The position numbers were made by a program, and so were the translations under genes. This document shows, one piece after another, positions 1 to 8,468 of a stretch of DNA of 64,000 nt. The notes under the pieces were generated by a model. That model was not told the origin of the DNA, did no database searches, and worked only from the letters and a program-made list of their open reading frames with translations. The DNA is from an uncultured Lactobacillus sp. (GTDB lineage Bacteria > Bacillota > Bacilli > Lactobacillales > Lactobacillaceae): the NCBI GenBank assembly GCA_947565635.1, contig CANOGU010000001.1:124001-188000 (forward strand), in the 5' to 3' direction. Each line of letters starts with the position of its first letter. Positions within the stretch are counted from its first letter, which is position 1.

Positions 1-337
1 AATCCACCATTATTTCAATATTACGATAATCTTTCTCCATTAGCTGAACAATAAATTCACGACATGCACCACATGGAGCACCGGTTTTACCATTTGGCAT
101 TATTGCTAAAACTCTAGTAATTTCATTTTCTCCATTTGTAATCATATTAAAAATGGCGTTTCGCTCTGCACAAATTCCTAACGTACAAGCTGTATCAATA
201 CAAACGCCCACGTAAATTTTTCCCGTAGTTGATAAGACTGCTGCAGCTACTCCTCCCGCTTCCATATGTGCAGAAATTTGGCGATAATTTTGTGCACTTT
301 GCGCTAATTGATACATCTTTTTCCATGTTTTATCCAT
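1..337 (-). CDS. cdd: Cytidine deaminase (3' end beyond window)
   Basis: Zinc-dependent deaminase that converts cytidine/deoxycytidine to uridine/deoxyuridine in pyrimidine salvage. Only about 112 N-terminal residues are present; the C-terminus lies before position 1. Reading the minus strand from ATG at 337 gives both zinc motifs of the family: CAERNA, with the catalytic Glu, near residue 56, and PCGACR near residue 91, each supplying zinc-ligand cysteines. An AAAGGGG ribosome site precedes the start. It is the last visible gene of a minus-strand run with the broken hydrolase and Nudix genes. The family is certain; preference for cytidine rather than a related nucleoside is inferred. Confidence 0.88.
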   Translation of the reverse strand, partial: MDKTWKKMYQLAQSAQNYRQISAHMEAGGVAAAVLSTTGKIYVGVCIDTACTLGICAERNAIFNMITNGENEITRVLAIMPNGKTGAPCGACREFIVQLMEKDYRNIEIMVD

Positions 338-381
338 AGTAATGACTGCCCCTTTTCATAATTATCAATCTTTCAGTTTTT

Positions 382-1160
382 CTATTCTAATTTAGCAACA
401 TCCTTCACTATCCTTGCAATCTCTCGCGGGTATTCAAAATGAATATAGTGATATGTCCCTAGTGAAACAACTTTAGAATTTTTTGAAGTATATTCAGAAC
501 GTTTATATTCTTTTTGACGATAATTCTCAGTAATTAATACACTTAAAATATCATTGTCTAACTTTGTATCGTCTTTCCAATAGGAATCATTTTCAAGAGC
601 AGCTTGAGCATTTTGATTATCTTTTTCATCGAACTTCTGTACATTTTGCTCTGTAGTATTCCAGAAATTCTCATTTTTTTCTGGAGTAAGTATTTTTGAT
701 AGATCAGCTCTAATTTGCTCTTCCAATTTATCCATGTTCTTACTTTTTTCAATATATGCTGATTCTTTAGGCGGATTCAAAATTATTTCTCTAGTAGTTG
801 GTTCAATCCCAACAAAAGCCTTCAAATTATTTATTTTATCTTTCATCTGCATGGCATAAACTCCGCCAATGCTATGAGCCAAAATAATAACTCTTTTTGC
901 TTTAAAGCTATTAATAATACTTGCTAATTTATTAGCTTCATCGGCGATAGTATAGCTTTTTAAAGATTTACTGCTGAAACCACTATTCAAATAATCTGCG
1001 GCAAATATGCCGTAGCTTTCTGGTAAAGAATCTATTATCTTAAAAAAGATTGTGCTGTATCAAAGCTGCCAAAACCATTCAAACAAACAATTAATGGCTC
1101 ACCTTCTCGATAAGCAAAATTAATTTTACCTAGCTCAGTTTCAACATCTTTTCTTTGCAT
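382..1160 (-). pseudogene. Alpha/beta hydrolase, frameshifted
   Basis: Translating from ATG at 1160 gives a typical hydrolase N-terminus (MQRKDVETELGKINFAYREG, then LIVCLNGFGSFDTAQSF). This frame hits TAA right after a run of six T (minus strand) near 1041-1048. Adding one T would join it to the downstream frame reading KIIDSLPESYGIFAADYLNS and on to the stop at 382. The downstream part holds the nucleophile elbow AHSIGG and a C-terminal THYHYIH-like stretch with a likely catalytic His. The intact protein would be about 259 residues. A slipped homopolymer is the simplest cause, either a real inactivation or a sequencing error. Translation of the rest from an internal TTG at 990 is unlikely to give a working enzyme, because the first core strands would be missing. 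Confidence 0.8.
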
Positions 1161-1172
1161 AAACTCACCTTT

Positions 1173-1787
1173 TTACTCAAATTCCGCCTGCCAATATGTA
1201 TCATGATATCCCTTAAAGCACATTTCTACCTGCTCACGTGATCCCTTATCTTCACTCAACTTAGGTAAATCATCTAACGCAAAATAATCACTTGCAATTG
1301 TTTCATCATTTTCTTTAAAAGTTCCACCAGTTGGCTTACATAAGAAAAATACTGTACTAATTCCATAAGGATACATTCCTTTATAGTGCTTATTACTATC
1401 ATGAATCGCAATTAGCTTTTCAACTGTAATATCAATGCCAGCTTCTTCTTTGATTTCCTTAATTACGTTCTCTTTAACTGATAGATTTACCTCACACCAG
1501 CCACCAGGGATCGACCATAAGCCATCACTTTCTTGGACCAGCAACATTTTATTATCTTTAAAAATAGCTGCCCGAGTTCCGATCTTAGGAGTTTGATAGC
1601 CTATTTCATTACAAAATAGATTTTTTACCTTCTCAATTGGTAGACCTGACTTCTCAGCCATCATTTCAGCTGAAATATCGCGGATTTCTTGATATCTCTC
1701 AAGATCAAAACTATCTTTTCCATATGTTAATCCAGCTTGTGCTAAGCTTTGAAGCCGTATAGCCCAATCAACAATTTTATCTGTCAT
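1173..1787 (-). CDS. Nudix hydrolase with N-terminal extension domain
   Basis: Nucleoside-diphosphate-linked pyrophosphatase of about 204 residues. The first 65 or so residues form the helical N-terminal domain seen in a subgroup of Nudix proteins often annotated as ADP-ribose pyrophosphatases. The Nudix box follows as GGWCEVNLSVKENVIKEIKE-EAGI. The catalytic EE pair is present, but the first Glu of the consensus is Leu and the usual Arg is Lys; a similar GGW..V.LS form is common in this subgroup. I chose ATG at 1787 because AGGTGG lies 8-9 bases upstream; GTG at 1799 overlaps that ribosome site. The start overlaps the preceding GNAT gene by 11 bases, so they are probably translated as one operon. 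The substrate cannot be read from sequence. Confidence 0.85.
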   Translation of the reverse strand: MTDKIVDWAIRLQSLAQAGLTYGKDSFDLERYQEIRDISAEMMAEKSGLPIEKVKNLFCNEIGYQTPKIGTRAAIFKDNKMLLVQESDGLWSIPGGWCEVNLSVKENVIKEIKEEAGIDITVEKLIAIHDSNKHYKGMYPYGISTVFFLCKPTGGTFKENDETIASDYFALDDLPKLSEDKGSREQVEMCFKGYHDTYWQAEFE

Positions 1788-2274
1788 TATTTTCACCACC
1801 TAAATCGAGCACTAACACAATTTCTTCCCCATCTTTTTCTCCATTCGGAACAAACCCAGCTTCTTTGTATAATTTTTCTGCCCAGTCGTTTCCAGGTACA
1901 TAGGACAAATATATTTTTTCACCCTCACCTAGAGGATTTGTTCTTATATAATCAATAAGTTTATTTAGTGCTTTTTTGCCTAATCCTTTTTCTTGGTATC
2001 TTTGGTCAATCATAAATCGCCAGATACAATAATTATTACGAGCTACTCTTGGTGCGCCGTCCCAATTGAATACATTAAAGTTAATCATGATAAAACCAAC
2101 TAATATATCTTTTTCATACACAGCAAAAGTTTCAACTCGTTCATTTTCATTCTGGGTAGCATAAGCTTCTAATAAACTAACTGTATTAGTCGCAATATAT
2201 GTGTTTTGATTTGCCTTAACTTGAAGATTGACAACATCCCATAAATTTTTGTTTGTTATCTTCTTAAATTCCAT
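1777..2274 (-). CDS. GNAT family N-acetyltransferase
   Basis: Acetyl-CoA-dependent N-acetyltransferase of 165 residues. The acetyl-CoA binding motif A is visible near residue 94 as RYQEKGLGKKAL, preceded by the strand FMID. The C-terminal AEKLYKEAGF is the typical GNAT motif B. The arrangement with WRFMID and YLSYVPGN resembles spermidine/spermine acetyltransferases of the BltD/PaiA type, which is a weak hint only. It lies two bases downstream of another GNAT gene and overlaps the Nudix start, so the three are likely one transcript. The substrate is unknown. Confidence 0.85.
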   Translation of the reverse strand: MEFKKITNKNLWDVVNLQVKANQNTYIATNTVSLLEAYATQNENERVETFAVYEKDILVGFIMINFNVFNWDGAPRVARNNYCIWRFMIDQRYQEKGLGKKALNKLIDYIRTNPLGEGEKIYLSYVPGNDWAEKLYKEAGFVPNGEKDGEEIVLVLDLGGENNDR

Positions 2275-2276
2275 AC

Positions 2277-2813
2277 CTATTCCTCCTGATGTGACTCGTT
2301 CTTCAATACAAAGACTTTATGATCATTTTCATCATCTTTCATATACTGAAATCCTGCACGCTGGGCCACATGTTGACTAGCTAAATTATCTTGAGCCGTT
2401 CGTAAAATTAAAAATTCTAAATTTAGCTGTTTAAATGCATACTCAACTAAAAACTCAACAGATTTAGTCATAATTTCTAAATGTTGCACATCCCCAGAAA
2501 GCCAATAACCTACTTCACCTGAGCTTTGATTCAATTCGTGCAAATCAATCATTCCACTAGGAACACCATCAACTAAGATAACTAAATTGAATGCCTCCCC
2601 AGCAACCATCTTTTCTTGAAACATTTTAATTGATGCAGCTTCATCTTGGACAGAACCGATTTTTTCAACCCATTCTAAGTATTTAGAAAATTCAACAAAA
2701 TTCTTTTGAAGTTGATCAAACAGAGAAGCGGCTTGCCAGACTTCTGGTAAAACTAATTCAATTTTCTTATTTCCAGTTGAAAAATTATGTAAAACAAATG
2801 CAATATGCTTCAT
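2277..2813 (-). CDS. GNAT acetyltransferase, RimL-like
   Basis: Acetyltransferase of 178 residues resembling the RimL/RimJ group, which acetylates ribosomal-protein N-termini or small molecules. The pattern GEVGYWLSGDVQHLEIMTKS in the middle, followed by LEFLILRTAQDNLASQHVAQ and RAGF, is characteristic: the YWL strand, the acetyl-CoA loop region and the N..S..VA..AGF helix. It is the first gene of the minus-strand block running to 1. An untranslated stretch of about 150 bases separates it from the esterase terminator upstream. Assignment beyond RimL-like is not possible. Confidence 0.83.
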   Translation of the reverse strand: MKHIAFVLHNFSTGNKKIELVLPEVWQAASLFDQLQKNFVEFSKYLEWVEKIGSVQDEAASIKMFQEKMVAGEAFNLVILVDGVPSGMIDLHELNQSSGEVGYWLSGDVQHLEIMTKSVEFLVEYAFKQLNLEFLILRTAQDNLASQHVAQRAGFQYMKDDENDHKVFVLKNESHQEE

Positions 2814-2906
2814 GTATGGTGTTCCTCTTCTCTTAACGGTTAAATTACATTAAATTTTACTTAAGTGCATTTAATATTTCAAGAGCAAAATCATAATAAT
2901 TATTCA

Positions 2907-2946
2907 TAAAAAAATAAGCAGTAATTAGTTAAATAATTACTGCTTA
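2907..2946 (-). terminator. Rho-independent terminator after the esterase gene
   Basis: A 14-bp inverted repeat (ATAAGCAGTAATTA and its complement, 2914-2927 with 2933-2946) is followed on the minus strand by seven T. It lies 17 bases past the stop of the feruloyl-esterase-like gene. Confidence 0.85.
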
Positions 2947-2962
2947 TCGTAATAATATACTT

Positions 2963-3709
2963 TTATTTTATTAAAAACTCACTAACTAGTTTTAATACTT
3001 CAGGTCTGTTTTTTCCGTTAAACATGTGTCCCTCATCTGGAATTAAATGGAGCTCACTTTTAGGCAAAAGTGTATGGAATTTTCTTGAAGCATCAGGTGA
3101 TACGACTTTATCTGCTAAGCCATGAATCAACAACACTTCTCGATTATAATGTTCCGCTGTTTGATAAATCGGTAATAATTGGGCCGTTCTAAAGTAAGCT
3201 CCGCCCACTTCAAAGCCACTAACATTGACAGTTTCAGGGATATGCGTTGGATCATAAGTACTACCCTGACAAACTCCATCTAAAGCATCAGACTTAAGAG
3301 TTGCTGCAGGAGCAAGTAAAGCCAATTTTTCAATAACATCTCGATAATATCCAGCCAGCATTGACGCTACTACTCCACCTTGCGAGTGTCCCACTAAATA
3401 GATATGTTTTGCCTTAACAGTATTACGAACATAATCCAATATTTTTATTCCATCTAAGATTTCACTATAGACACTCATATCTTCAAATTTACCATCACTT
3501 TTTCCGCACCCATCAAAGTCAAAGCGAATTGTTGGGAGGCCTTGATCATTTAAGTAGTGAGAGAGAGCATACAAAATCTTGCTGTCATCATAACCCAAAT
3601 CACCTTTAAAACCATGCATTAAAATAGCAATCGTATCATTTTCAATCTTGTCGGTTCCCTCAAGTAAACCATGTAAATTTAGACCATCACGTTTAATTGT
3701 AATCTCCAT
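2963..3709 (-). CDS. Alpha/beta hydrolase, cinnamoyl/feruloyl esterase family
   Basis: Serine hydrolase of 248 residues without a signal peptide, so probably intracellular. It resembles the characterised L. johnsonii cinnamoyl esterases, which release ferulic and other hydroxycinnamic acids from plant esters. Shared features are IRFDFDGCGKSDGKFEDM near residues 61-78, GHSQGGVVASMLAG with nucleophile Ser109, the LLAPAATLKSDAL lid region, and the acid and base at about Asp200 (HGLADKVVSP) and His228 (DEGHMF). ATG at 3709 is preferred because GAGGTG is placed correctly before it; the in-frame GTG at 3718 lies inside that ribosome site. It appears monocistronic and has its own terminator. Family assignment is strong; the exact ester substrate is inferred. 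Confidence 0.88.
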   Translation of the reverse strand: MEITIKRDGLNLHGLLEGTDKIENDTIAILMHGFKGDLGYDDSKILYALSHYLNDQGLPTIRFDFDGCGKSDGKFEDMSVYSEILDGIKILDYVRNTVKAKHIYLVGHSQGGVVASMLAGYYRDVIEKLALLAPAATLKSDALDGVCQGSTYDPTHIPETVNVSGFEVGGAYFRTAQLLPIYQTAEHYNREVLLIHGLADKVVSPDASRKFHTLLPKSELHLIPDEGHMFNGKNRPEVLKLVSEFLIK

Positions 3710-3760
3710 TTTCTTCACCTCAAGTTAATTATAGTTTATAACTTAGGTTCAGCGTAATTA

Positions 3761-5968
3761 CTAACGATTAAATAGACGAGAAATAAAACCTTTTTTCTTA
3801 TTTTCTTGCTCTTTTTGCTCAGTTAACTTTTCAACTGCTTCTTGCATCATCTTGTTCTGTTCAACTTGAGCTTTAAGTAAAGCAGTCACAGTATCTTGCT
3901 GCTTTTCATCTTTATGCATTCGTTCATAATGCTTTCTAATTAATGGCTCACCAATGAACTTATCAAACTTGTCAATATCAAGACGCATTCCATTACCGTA
4001 TTGCTCAATTGCAATACCGCCTTCTCGTGGGAACATATTAAAGTAATTATCTAGAGTTTGATTAATATTCTCATATCCATTGGCTTTAAAATCATTAAAA
4101 ATTGCTTTTGAAACATGGAAATACTTATCATCCCCATCAGTAAACGCAATATGTTCATAATGATCATCAAGAATTAACATTTTCCACGTAATACGATTGC
4201 GATCAATTTTATAATCGTAGTTAGCTCCTAAAATATTCTTTAGACGATCATAATAGCCATATTTCTTCAACAGATTTCCTAAGATTTCTTTCGTTAAGCT
4301 CAAATAATCTTCGATTAGATTTGCCTCTTCTTCACCTGTAAGATGTACTAAACGCTTATTGAGTTCAGAAACTACATAGCGATAAATATGGTCATTATTA
4401 TCATTAATTAACATATTATAGTTAATTTCTTGTTGATTTGATGGAAGCCATGGGGCCTCAAAGGATAAGTAATATACACGCTTGGTAATTTCTTCAAGAT
4501 TATTAATTTCTTTACTACCGGCATTATGGTTCATCGCAAAGATATTAACATTATGAATCCCTTTAATCGTATTAGACCATTGTTTAATTGCATTAAGAGC
4601 TACTTTACTGTGAAGAAAATTACTATTCAATTCATCGACAATCATCGGAGAAATAAAACGTTGAGAATGCAAATAATTGTCTAAAAATCTAACTGCTTTA
4701 TCTGTTCTAGCACCATTACCGTCATTAATTTCAGTGTATTGCAAACTATGAGACTTGTCTCCAGTAAACTTTTTAAAATAGTCTCGTACCAATAAAGTTT
4801 TCCCCGTAGTTCCTCGGCCAATTAACACCATCGAAAGAGGAATCTGATCAGCACTTTTTGAAAAATTAGATTTACGATAAATTTCACGAATTTTCCAAAT
4901 CATTGGAGCAGTCATCAGATAAATAAATGCAGAAAGTGCCTGGTGACTTTCATCTTTTACCTTATTCAATTTAAAGCTTTCAATAATTCTAACAAAAGTA
5001 CGAACATCATCCTCACTAACTATGTCCGAATTAACTTCAAGCGAATGAAATAAATTAGTGTTGGTATCTTCAACAATAATATTATTATCTTGATAAGCCC
5101 AAACTGGTTTAGGATATAGAGTGCTAGCTTTTATTACACGGTTTTGAGATGGATCACTAAAGTCTTGATAGACAATTTTCTTAACTTCTTCACGGACCTT
5201 TTCTTCATTTCTTCGTTTATTGCCCTTTTCTGTAAAGAGTTGCTTAGCTACTTTTTGAACAGTCTCAGGATGGAGCTCATAAGTTTCTTCTTTTCTATCA
5301 GCATCTTTAGTAATCTTTACAATGTCATCCGGATTTACTTCAACAATATTTTGTTGAACTTTATCTACTACTTCATCTGCAATAATTGCAGTAATTTGCT
5401 TTTTAGTTTTACCATATAGATTATTGATAATTTTTCTATCTAAGTAATCAACACTATCTTCTTCGAAATTTTTCTTAAAAAGCTTTTGATGCTCTTCATA
5501 GATTTTTAAATCCTGTAAATCATTTTTCTTACCTTCATACATCCAAAGCATTTCATGATTCTGTTTTAAAGCTTTTTTAGTAAGATTCATTGAACCATTG
5601 AAAATAATGAAATCAGTATTATTTTCAATAATGAAATATTTACTATGAAAAAGTTTATCCTTAGTGAATCTTAAATTTAAAGTTTGATTTTCAATTCGAT
5701 CTAAAAAGTCTGAATCCCGACTTAAAGACAATAGCTGCTTTACTTTATTAGAGACATTTAATAATTGATCTAAATTCTTACCAGTTTTCTGATCTTCCAT
5801 CCCTAAAATTAGATCAATCTGTTTAAAGCGTGGCAAAAGCTCTTTCTCTATTATTTTAAAACTTCCAACAAAACTAACTCCCTTAAAAGAGTCATATCCT
5901 TCGACCAACTTAAAGAAATCTGGTTGTTTAAGCATTACATTATTCTTTAAATCATAAATTGTTAGCAT
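3761..5968 (-). CDS. PLD-like nuclease domain fused to a P-loop ATPase
   Basis: Cytoplasmic protein of 735 residues that I cannot assign to a named family. The N-terminus (about 1-135) is a phospholipase-D-like domain with one HKD-type motif: HSKYFIIENN (His108, Lys110) followed by FNGSMN near 123-128. A variable charged segment follows. The ATPase core has a Walker A motif GRGTTGKT at 384-391, a Walker B-like stretch PMIVDELN at 441-448, and an NHN/TKR region that could supply sensor and arginine-finger residues. The last 35 residues are Glu/Lys/Gln-rich and likely coiled coil. ATG at 5968 has an AAAGGGG ribosome site; upstream in-frame starts do not. The nuclease-plus-NTPase layout is seen in many defence proteins, but a defence role is only inference. 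Confidence 0.72.
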   Translation of the reverse strand: MLTIYDLKNNVMLKQPDFFKLVEGYDSFKGVSFVGSFKIIEKELLPRFKQIDLILGMEDQKTGKNLDQLLNVSNKVKQLLSLSRDSDFLDRIENQTLNLRFTKDKLFHSKYFIIENNTDFIIFNGSMNLTKKALKQNHEMLWMYEGKKNDLQDLKIYEEHQKLFKKNFEEDSVDYLDRKIINNLYGKTKKQITAIIADEVVDKVQQNIVEVNPDDIVKITKDADRKEETYELHPETVQKVAKQLFTEKGNKRRNEEKVREEVKKIVYQDFSDPSQNRVIKASTLYPKPVWAYQDNNIIVEDTNTNLFHSLEVNSDIVSEDDVRTFVRIIESFKLNKVKDESHQALSAFIYLMTAPMIWKIREIYRKSNFSKSADQIPLSMVLIGRGTTGKTLLVRDYFKKFTGDKSHSLQYTEINDGNGARTDKAVRFLDNYLHSQRFISPMIVDELNSNFLHSKVALNAIKQWSNTIKGIHNVNIFAMNHNAGSKEINNLEEITKRVYYLSFEAPWLPSNQQEINYNMLINDNNDHIYRYVVSELNKRLVHLTGEEEANLIEDYLSLTKEILGNLLKKYGYYDRLKNILGANYDYKIDRNRITWKMLILDDHYEHIAFTDGDDKYFHVSKAIFNDFKANGYENINQTLDNYFNMFPREGGIAIEQYGNGMRLDIDKFDKFIGEPLIRKHYERMHKDEKQQDTVTALLKAQVEQNKMMQEAVEKLTEQKEQENKKKGFISRLFNR

Positions 5969-6048
5969 ATTTATCCCCTTTCTTTCTATTTTTTCGCACA
6001 TATGTTCGCATTTTATTACGTAGAAATTATATCATAGTTTTTAAGACG

Positions 6049-6086
6049 AAAAAATAAACTAAGAATAACTTTTCTTAGTTTATTAT
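6049..6086 (-). terminator. Terminator after small membrane protein gene
   Basis: AATAAACTAAGAA pairs with TTCTTAGTTTATT around a short loop, followed on the minus strand by a T-rich tract. It serves the gene ending at 6111. Confidence 0.75.
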
Positions 6087-6110
6087 TATCTTTAATTATT
6101 TTTCCACGAA

Positions 6111-6404
6111 TTAACAAAAAATAACAACTGCAGTTACAATACCGATTATCATAATTAATCCAAAAGTAGTTAATTTACTGAATTTTCTTGTTAATAAAAG
6201 GTAAGCTAATATTATTTGAATCAGCTCTGCACCAATCTGAATTATATTAAGATGGATCCGTATATTAAATATCCAATAAATAATTACGATCGCAACTATT
6301 GCGATACCATACCATTTTAAAGCGATATTTTGAAACCAATCTTGAAAAATAAAATATACGCTGGCTAATAAATAAGGGACAAGCATATGTACTTCTAATT
6401 CCAT
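6111..6404 (-). CDS. Small integral membrane protein, paralogue of 12229-12564
   Basis: Ninety-seven residues, mostly hydrophobic, with about three predicted membrane segments (roughly 8-20, 30-48 and 55-95, the last perhaps two). I recognise no named family. It is clearly related to the protein at 12229-12564: both have a PYL start segment, an FQD(W/L)F motif, then KWY, then a long hydrophobic tail. A good AAAGGAGT ribosome site precedes ATG 6404. It stands alone between two terminated units. Function unknown. Confidence 0.7.
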   Translation of the reverse strand: MELEVHMLVPYLLASVYFIFQDWFQNIALKWYGIAIVAIVIIYWIFNIRIHLNIIQIGAELIQIILAYLLLTRKFSKLTTFGLIMIIGIVTAVVIFC

Positions 6405-6511
6405 TTATCTTACTCCTTTTGTAAACTCCGTTCTGTCTAATGACTCTTAAGTTAAAACTCTGATCTGAAATTATGTATTACTTTATAAAGATACTTTATT
6501 TTGTCTAAAGC

Positions 6512-7303
6512 TCACCTTTCCTCTAAATAAAGCTTACGTAAACGATCTCTTAATTCAGGTGTCACATCCAACACATTTTTCAAATATGCATCCATATCAT
6601 GATACTGCTCTTCAATTGTAAGTAATATCGTATCAAAAAAGGAATCAGAAGCCGAGCTCAAGATTCGCATATTACTCCTAAAGGTAAGGTTTTCACCTGC
6701 ATTTTCAAACTTTTTATCACGTTCTGCTCGATAAGCAGAAAGAATGGAATTAGACGCTAAGTAATCTTGACGAATTACTTCTAAATCAACACCTAAAATA
6801 TATAAAACAAATAAAACTACAAAACCAGTACGATCTTTTCCTTCGGTACAATGAAAAATAGTTGCTCCCTTTTCTTTTTCAGCTAAAATACTTAAAACCT
6901 GACGAACTGTATTTTGATCATGAGCTTTTACTACGTGATCCTTATAGTGGTCACACATCATTTTAAAGGCAGAATGAGGATCATGATGATATAAATCATC
7001 TTCTCGTGATAAATCTTGAATCCCACCTAAAGTCCCTTCTTCTTCAGAAAGAGGCAAAGAAATATTTTTAACACCTTCAATTTGCGGATCGGGATGATCT
7101 TTTCTTTCACTCTTTGATCGCAAATCAATGATTGTCGTTAAACCGTAATTTTTTAAAAATTGGATATCCTCATCAGACATACGGATAAGGGTTCCCGTTC
7201 TAATCAGCCGGTGTGTTTTTATCTTTCTTCCATTTAATCCCACTATTCCACCCAAATCTCGGGGATTAAGGATACTATTAACTGGCAATAAATTTGTTGT
7301 CAT
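6512..7303 (-). CDS. Tyrosine/phosphoinositide-type protein phosphatase
   Basis: Phosphatase of 263 residues in the bacterial tyrosine-phosphatase family related to Listeria LipA/Lmo1800. The P-loop HCTEGKDRTG lies at 151-160, with nucleophile Cys152 and Arg158. The N-terminal NPRDLGG motif (about 13-19) and TTIIDLRS (56-63) are typical. The Lys-Asp pair within the P-loop suggests dual activity on phosphotyrosine and phosphoinositides, by analogy only. There is no export signal. The start overlaps the stop of the preceding gene as ATGA, and it ends a tightly packed six-gene minus-strand run from 9650. Confidence 0.87.
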   Translation of the reverse strand: MTTNLLPVNSILNPRDLGGIVGLNGRKIKTHRLIRTGTLIRMSDEDIQFLKNYGLTTIIDLRSKSERKDHPDPQIEGVKNISLPLSEEEGTLGGIQDLSREDDLYHHDPHSAFKMMCDHYKDHVVKAHDQNTVRQVLSILAEKEKGATIFHCTEGKDRTGFVVLFVLYILGVDLEVIRQDYLASNSILSAYRAERDKKFENAGENLTFRSNMRILSSASDSFFDTILLTIEEQYHDMDAYLKNVLDVTPELRDRLRKLYLEER

Positions 7304-7662
7304 AAATTATCCTCATTAATTATTTTCTCTATTTCTGGTGCGATTAAACTTTGTTGAACTTTCATATTTACTGGATTATAGGTTGAATCAATACATTCAT
7401 CCCAATACTCAATATGTTTCTTATCTATATAGCTTTCTGATTCTTCAACATTCTGACCATTCTCGCCTTGGACAGAATACCAGTAAAAATATGTATATCC
7501 ATCTTCATTCTTTTCACTAAAGACAGTCTCAACATACATTTTTTCAGCAGCCATTGTTTTAACTGTATCGACGTGATGCTCATTTAAGAAATTCATCCAC
7601 TCTTGGGCTTTTCTCTCTTTACCTTTCTTAATCCGAAAGCGAGTTAATTCAATTTGTGTCAT
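7300..7662 (-). CDS. DUF6176-like conserved hypothetical protein
   Basis: Soluble protein of 120 residues, alpha/beta with many charged residues. It resembles a conserved uncharacterised family (DUF6176 type) by the N-terminal RFRIKKGKE..A.EWM stretch and the central YFYWYSVQGENG motif. No catalytic motif is evident; the fold suggests a dimeric ferredoxin-like alpha/beta barrel. It overlaps the phosphatase start by 4 bases and follows the MazG-like gene by 3, so it is co-transcribed. Function unknown. Confidence 0.68.
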   Translation of the reverse strand: MTQIELTRFRIKKGKERKAQEWMNFLNEHHVDTVKTMAAEKMYVETVFSEKNEDGYTYFYWYSVQGENGQNVEESESYIDKKHIEYWDECIDSTYNPVNMKVQQSLIAPEIEKIINEDNL

Positions 7663-7665
7663 TTT

Positions 7666-7962
7666 CTATCCTTCAATCTTTTTTCCATCAATGTATTTTC
7701 GCCTTTTATTAATTTCCATCTTTCTAAGAATATCTTCACCAAGATCGCTTCCTACCATTTCTGAAATTCCTAAAAGAAAAATTGCAACATCTGCCAATTC
7801 TTCATTGATGTTCTCCGGATCATCCTTTAGCCACGCCTGAAAAAGTTCATTTACTTCTCCATATAATAGAAGAAGTTCAAACTTAATATCAGTAGTATTA
7901 AAATTATGGTTTTTCTTATTTTCAAGGACAGCTTTTTGTAATTTTTTAGTGTCAATAAGCAT
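7666..7962 (-). CDS. MazG-like nucleotide pyrophosphohydrolase
   Basis: All-helical protein of 98 residues with the MazG/dUTPase-like metal-binding pattern: GEVNELFQAW near residue 33 and NEELADVAIFLL near 52-63. The acidic residues E..E and E..D would bind magnesium. Members hydrolyse (d)NTPs to monophosphates, usually for nucleotide-pool cleaning. This one is single-domain and short. It lies between a HIT hydrolase gene and a DUF6176 gene with gaps of 10 and 3 bases, consistent with a nucleotide-sanitising operon. The substrate is unknown. Confidence 0.82.
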   Translation of the reverse strand: MLIDTKKLQKAVLENKKNHNFNTTDIKFELLLLYGEVNELFQAWLKDDPENINEELADVAIFLLGISEMVGSDLGEDILRKMEINKRRKYIDGKKIEG

Positions 7963-7972
7963 TTTTAATCCT

Positions 7973-8434
7973 TCATTTATACATTTTATCTAATTCAATC
8001 TTCAACTTTTGCTTTAGTTCTTCAAGCTCTTTATCATTCAATACATTCTCTGCACTATACATTTTTTCTCGTGGATACCACCATACTGGCCCCTTGCCAT
8101 GGTAGCCATATTCTCCTAAATCTCCGCTCACTCTTGGAAACAAATGCCAATGCAAATGAGAATCACCGTTTCCCAGCAATTCATAATTCATTTTTTCACA
8201 TTCAAAAGCTTTTGAGACTGCTTCACCGACTAACGACATTTCTTCTAAGAAAGCTTGCCTTTCAGTCGAATCTAACTCATATAGTTCATTTTTATGTTTT
8301 TTATAAAGAAAAAGCGTGTAGCCTCTAAAATGCTGATTATCACCCAATACCACATAACCTGTTTTTAACTCTTTCACAAAGAATTTATTTTCATTATCTT
8401 TAATCATTTCAATTCGTTCACAAATTAGACACAT
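7973..8434 (-). CDS. HIT family nucleotide hydrolase/transferase
   Basis: Protein of 153 residues carrying the histidine-triad motif HLHWHLFPR near residue 94. The central His acts as nucleophile on the alpha-phosphate of nucleotide conjugates such as AMP-lysine or Ap4A. The N-terminal CLICERI with a nearby Cys pair is common in the family. I chose ATG at 8434 (MCLICERI) because GGAAG lies 8 bases upstream, whereas ATG 8449 has no clear ribosome site. It is followed 10 bases later by the MazG-like gene. Confidence 0.87.
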   Translation of the reverse strand: MCLICERIEMIKDNENKFFVKELKTGYVVLGDNQHFRGYTLFLYKKHKNELYELDSTERQAFLEEMSLVGEAVSKAFECEKMNYELLGNGDSHLHWHLFPRVSGDLGEYGYHGKGPVWWYPREKMYSAENVLNDKELEELKQKLKIELDKMYK

Positions 8435-8468
8435 AGATTTTTCTTCCATTTTTTGTTGTTAATAGTTT

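Noticed and set aside
5144-5419. Plus-strand open frame inside the PLD/ATPase gene
   Set aside because: Antisense shadow of a well-supported gene; low-complexity hydrophobic translation, no ribosome site.
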